Origin: Brevibacterium sp. XM4083
GTDB taxonomy: Bacteria; Actinomycetota; Actinomycetes; Actinomycetales; Brevibacteriaceae
Direction of reading: 5' to 3'
Assembly: GCF_006489205.2 (NCBI RefSeq)
Contig: NZ_VFYR02000004.1
Location: 330,100-394,099, forward strand
DNA length: 64,000 nucleotides
Under the pieces are notes generated by a model. It was not told where the DNA came from. It saw only the letters and a program-made list of their open reading frames with translations, and did no database searches. Within the stretch, counting starts at the first letter, position 1. Each line of letters opens with the position of its first letter. Positions 60,989 through 64,000 of the stretch are shown here, in pieces. Position numbers and translations under genes: made by a program.

Positions 60989-61579
60989 ATGGCAAGACCT
61001 GCGCGCTTCTCCGATGACGACATCCTCGACGGAGCCGCTCATGCGCTCTCCGTCAGCGGCCCCCGGGCGACGATCGCCGACGTCGCCCGGAGCATCGGCG
61101 GCCCGACGGGCTCGATCTATCACCGCTTCCCCTCCCGCGACGACGTCTTCGCCCGCCTCTGGCTGCGTTCGATCGGCCGCTTCCACGTCGGCCTCCTCGC
61201 CGCATACGACCTCGACGATCCGCACGAGGCCGTGCGGGCCGCGGCACGCCACATCCCGGCGTTCTGCCGCGCCCACCCCGAGGAGGCGCGTTCGATGCTG
61301 CTCTACCGTCAGTCGGCACTCGCCGCCGAGGGCCCGCTCGGCGTCCGCGACGACGCCGCGCACATCAACGACGACATCGACGCGGCGATGGACGGCCTCC
61401 TCGCCCGGCGCTTCGCCGACCCGACGCCCCACCGGCGCGAACTCCTCTCGATGGGAACGCGCCTGGCCCCCTACGGCATCGTCCGCCCATTCATCGGCAC
61501 GGCGATTCCCGACTGGGTCGACGACGCTGTCGCCGCCTCCGCTGAGGCGATCGTCCGCCTCGGCGATCCCACGACCTGA
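60989..61579 (+). CDS. TetR/AcrR family transcriptional regulator
   Basis: A 196-residue regulator. The N-terminal HTH is RFSDDDILDGAAHALSVSG, ATIADVARSIGGPTGSIYHRF, with ligand-binding helices following. The divergent gene encodes a small membrane protein, the likely target. Nothing in the sequence names the ligand. Confidence 0.92.
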   Translation: MARPARFSDDDILDGAAHALSVSGPRATIADVARSIGGPTGSIYHRFPSRDDVFARLWLRSIGRFHVGLLAAYDLDDPHEAVRAAARHIPAFCRAHPEEARSMLLYRQSALAAEGPLGVRDDAAHINDDIDAAMDGLLARRFADPTPHRRELLSMGTRLAPYGIVRPFIGTAIPDWVDDAVAASAEAIVRLGDPTT

Positions 61580-61809
61580 CCGGGATGCCACGGATCACGC
61601 GCCCCCGCCCCGACCGGCGCGGTCCCCACGCTCTGACCAGGTCGCGGCGGATCATCTGCCCTGACCCGCCGCTCGGTGTTCGGAATGTTCTCCCAGGGTC
61701 AGGCTGTTGAATGGAGACAACCCGAGTTGCGTCAAAGCGCAGCCTTCGGGTCGACCGGCATCGCGCCGGCCCGTGTCCGACAGCAGTGCACCAGAGAAGG
61801 AGAGCCACC

Positions 61810-62343
61810 ATGGCCGTATCCGACAAGAAGATCGCATTCCTGCTCACCAACGGCGTCGAACAAGTCGAGCTGACGAGCCCGCGGACGGCACTCGATGAGG
61901 CGGGCGCGACGACCGTGATCATCTCGCCCGCGGACAACACTCTGCAGGCGATGGAGAACGATTGGGACCACGGCGACACGTTCACCGTCGACGTGCCCGT
62001 CGCCGAGGCGAACGCCGACGACTACGACGCGCTCGTCCTGCCCGGCGGCACGATCAACGCCGACACCCTGCGCACCGATGAGGACGCCGTCGCTCTCGTC
62101 AAGGCGTTCTTCGCCGCCGACAAGCCGGTGGCCGCGATCTGCCATGCCCCGTGGATCCTCGCGCAGGCCGACCTCGCGAAGGACCGGAAGCTCACGTCGT
62201 TCGAGTCGACGAAGGTCGATCTGGAGAATGCGGGGGCTGACTGGAGCGATTCCGAGGTCGTCGTCGACGGCAATCTCATCACCTCCCGCAACCCCGGCGA
62301 TCTCGACGCGTTCAACGCCGCGATCGCCGACGCCCTCAAGTGA
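61810..62343 (+). CDS. DJ-1/PfpI family protein (type 1 glutamine amidotransferase-like)
   Basis: A 177-residue protein. The nucleophile elbow AAICHAPWILAQADL carries the reactive Cys followed by His; an acidic partner is in the early GVEQVELTSP block. PfpI/YhbO members act as deglycases or chaperones in stress. AGAAGGAGAGCCACC before the ATG fixes the start. A leader of about 220 bp separates it from the TetR gene. Confidence 0.92.
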   Translation: MAVSDKKIAFLLTNGVEQVELTSPRTALDEAGATTVIISPADNTLQAMENDWDHGDTFTVDVPVAEANADDYDALVLPGGTINADTLRTDEDAVALVKAFFAADKPVAAICHAPWILAQADLAKDRKLTSFESTKVDLENAGADWSDSEVVVDGNLITSRNPGDLDAFNAAIADALK

Positions 62344-62383
62344 GCCGGCTGGCGGATTGAGCTGAGGCAGCCGCCTCGGCGTG

Positions 62384-62417
62384 CGAACTCCCCGGGACCG
62401 CGGTTCCGGGGAGTTCG
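62384..62417. terminator. Terminator after the DJ-1/PfpI gene
   Basis: CGAACTCCCCGG pairs perfectly over 12 bp with CCGGGGAGTTCG; the 10-nt loop includes CCGCGG. A T-richer tail (TCTGCGTTT) follows. Confidence 0.75.
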
Positions 62418-62461
62418 TCTGCGTTTCACCTCGGTGTGTCCGTGGACGCGCCACCTGCGCA

Positions 62462-62467
62462 TATGAT
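62462..62467 (+). promoter_or_regulatory. Predicted -10 box of the SpoIID/LytB gene (leaderless)
   Basis: TATGAT, six bases, then ATG; no ribosome-binding sequence. This supports the chosen start of the gene that follows. Confidence 0.55.
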
Positions 62468-62473
62468 CATCAC

Positions 62474-64000
62474 ATGCGTGCTTCCTCCACCGGGCGTATG
62501 CCGTCCGGCGTCCTCTCCTGTCTTCTCACCGTTCTCCTCGTCGCCGTCTCCGGCGTGCTCACCCTCACCGTGCCCGCGCCGGCCGCGGCGGCCTATCCCA
62601 CCGGCGGCGGCATCGGTGCGATGCACCGCTCGCTCGGCGGGGACACCGGACGGCTGGGCCCGGCGGTCAGCCCCGAGCGCTGCACGCTCAGGGACGGCGG
62701 GTGCTACCAGACCTTCAGGGCGGGCACGATCCATTGGACGAAGGCGACCGGGGCCCACGCGACGTGGGGTGCGATCCGCGCGGCGTGGCAGAAGTCGGGC
62801 TGGGAGAACGGGCCGCTCGGGTACCCGACGAGCAATGAGTACAGGGCGGGCTCGGTGACCCGGCAGGACTTCGAGAACGGGCGCATCACGTGGACGAGCG
62901 CCGCCGGGGCGAAGATCGAGCTGACGAAGGCGCCGTCGTCGTTCACCCTCAAGGGATCCGGGTTCGGCCACGGGGTCGGGATGAGCCAGTACGGGGCCCG
63001 CGGGATGGCCGCCGCCGGCAAGAGCGCGACGCAGATCCTCGAGCACTACTACAACCCGGCGACGGTCACGCAGACCTCGGCGAACGCGAACTCCGACATC
63101 ACCGTCCAGCTCCTCGCCGGGGAGAAGTCGGTGACGCTCACCCCGTCCGCGGGCCGCCTGCGGGTCAAGGTCGGGCGCACGACGGTCGAGTCGGGCTCGG
63201 CGATCACCGTCGAGCGGACGTCGTCGGGCAGGGTCAGGGCGAAGGTCGGGGGCAAGTCCTACGAGGGTTCGTGGCTGACCGTCGAGTGGCAGAACACGCG
63301 CTACTGGTCGGGGTCGCAGGCGACGACGGTCGCGGTCAGCCGCGCCCAGTCGGGGTCGACGGGGACCTATCGGCACGGGAAGATCGAGATCCGGCAGCTG
63401 AAGAACGCGCTCAACGTCCTCGGCGTCATGCGGACGAACTCCGAATACCTGCCGGGCATCGCCGAGGCCCCCGCGTCATGGCAGTCCCCCGCGCTCGAGG
63501 CGCAGGCGATCGCCGCGCGGACGTATGCCTACCGCAATCTGGGGCCGCTCAAGGCCGACTGCGCATGCAATGTCTACGACGAGGTCACCTCGCAGCATTT
63601 CAAGGGCTGGGCGCACGAGAATGCCCGCGACAGCGGTCCTTGGCGCAGGGCCGTCCAGGCCACGCAGTCGGGGTCGGGGGCGAACGTGCGGAACGCGAAG
63701 GTCGTCATGTACAAGGGCGCGCTCATCGATGCCGTGTACTCCTCGTCCTCGGCGGGGGTGACGAACTCCGCCGCCGAGGTGTGGGGCAGTGACGTCCCCT
63801 ACCTGCAGTCCCGTGACGATGCGGCGTCGAAGTCGAAAGCCGCCGGGAACCCGAACGCCTCATGGACCGTGACGCCCTCGCAGGCGGCGATGGCGAAGGC
63901 ATTCGGCCTGCCCGACGTCGCGACGGTGTCGCTGACGCGGACGAAGGCGGGCCTTGTCACCTCGGCGAAGGCGACCTCGACGAAGGGGGCGACCGCGACC
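62474..64000 (+). CDS. SpoIID/LytB domain secreted protein with LGFP-type repeat (3' end outside window)
   Basis: The frame stays open to the window end: 509 codons so far. A signal peptide (about residues 1-40, ending PAPAAAAYP) leads to an LGFP-like segment (ENGPLGYPTSNEY). Next comes GFGHGVGMSQYGARGMA, then ALEAQAIAARTYAYRN and VVMYKGALIDAVYSSSSAG, all SpoIID/LytB motifs. SpoIID cleaves peptidoglycan glycan strands without peptide stems, so a secreted cell-wall role is likely. The GHGVGMSQYG block precedes the AIAARTYA block, the reverse of Bacillus SpoIID, but this order is known to me from actinobacterial relatives. Confidence 0.85.
   Translation, partial: MRASSTGRMPSGVLSCLLTVLLVAVSGVLTLTVPAPAAAAYPTGGGIGAMHRSLGGDTGRLGPAVSPERCTLRDGGCYQTFRAGTIHWTKATGAHATWGAIRAAWQKSGWENGPLGYPTSNEYRAGSVTRQDFENGRITWTSAAGAKIELTKAPSSFTLKGSGFGHGVGMSQYGARGMAAAGKSATQILEHYYNPATVTQTSANANSDITVQLLAGEKSVTLTPSAGRLRVKVGRTTVESGSAITVERTSSGRVRAKVGGKSYEGSWLTVEWQNTRYWSGSQATTVAVSRAQSGSTGTYRHGKIEIRQLKNALNVLGVMRTNSEYLPGIAEAPASWQSPALEAQAIAARTYAYRNLGPLKADCACNVYDEVTSQHFKGWAHENARDSGPWRRAVQATQSGSGANVRNAKVVMYKGALIDAVYSSSSAGVTNSAAEVWGSDVPYLQSRDDAASKSKAAGNPNASWTVTPSQAAMAKAFGLPDVATVSLTRTKAGLVTSAKATSTKGATAT

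Overview
The window is high-GC DNA with dense, short-spaced genes, many GTG starts and TANNNT-type -10 boxes. The gene content is actinobacterial: a Crp/GlxR-type regulator beside nth, a dTMP kinase fused to a membrane domain, Tad genes beside a DUF1998 helicase, DUF4244, DUF4178/2617/4247/350 genes upstream of a membrane spermidine synthase, and a topoisomerase I with a Lys/Ala tail. A Micrococcales-type genome, possibly Brevibacterium, is my best guess; the genus is inferred from impression, not from a search. No rRNA, tRNA, CRISPR array, prophage or transposase was recognised.

Layout. 1-4.8 kb: the 3' end of an M20 peptidase gene, then holB and a tmk fusion on the minus strand. 4.9-9.8 kb: a lipoate-ligase-like gene, a BrnT/BrnA toxin-antitoxin pair lying between two diverged direct repeats that carry a long palindrome, and topA. 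10-23 kb: a large methyltransferase diverging from a DUF1998 helicase, then a Tad/Flp-like locus (two TadE-like proteins, DUF4244 pilin-like protein, TadC, TadB, TadA, Ssd) split in two by a LysR / metallo-hydrolase / MHS-transporter module. 23-34 kb: a 1,099-residue low-complexity membrane protein, acetyl-CoA synthetase, a holin-like membrane protein, a CoA-pyrophosphatase-like Nudix gene, nth, crp/glxR, and an MBL hydrolase / degenerate Nudix / RidA operon. 34-48 kb: DUF4177 and a class A PBP sharing one open frame, a metallophosphoesterase, a zinc/manganese-type ABC importer, asd-lysC, recR and dnaX. 48-54 kb: DUF1707 protein, GNAT, and the DUF4178-DUF2617-DUF4247-DUF350-speE operon. 54-64 kb: accessory single genes (DUF4190, TIGR03085, Sir2, FMN reductase, a winged-helix operon, HEAT-like repair protein, YciI, quinone oxidoreductase, TetR pair, DJ-1/PfpI) and the 5' part of a SpoIID/LytB cell-wall protein that runs off the end.

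The backbone (holB, topA, helicase-tad, acs, nudix-nth-crp, MBL-RidA, PBP-phosphoesterase, asd-ask, recR-dnaX) has the same order as I remember from the Mycobacterium tuberculosis Rv3644c-Rv3721c interval, so most of the window is inherited core. The most interesting parts are departures from that core: the TA cassette in repeats, the split Tad locus, the PBP frame running into DUF4177, the Nudix protein lacking its catalytic glutamates, and strong palindromic operators before the zinc importer and the winged-helix operon. At least nine genes have a -10 hexamer 6-7 nt before the start codon, which points to widespread leaderless mRNAs.
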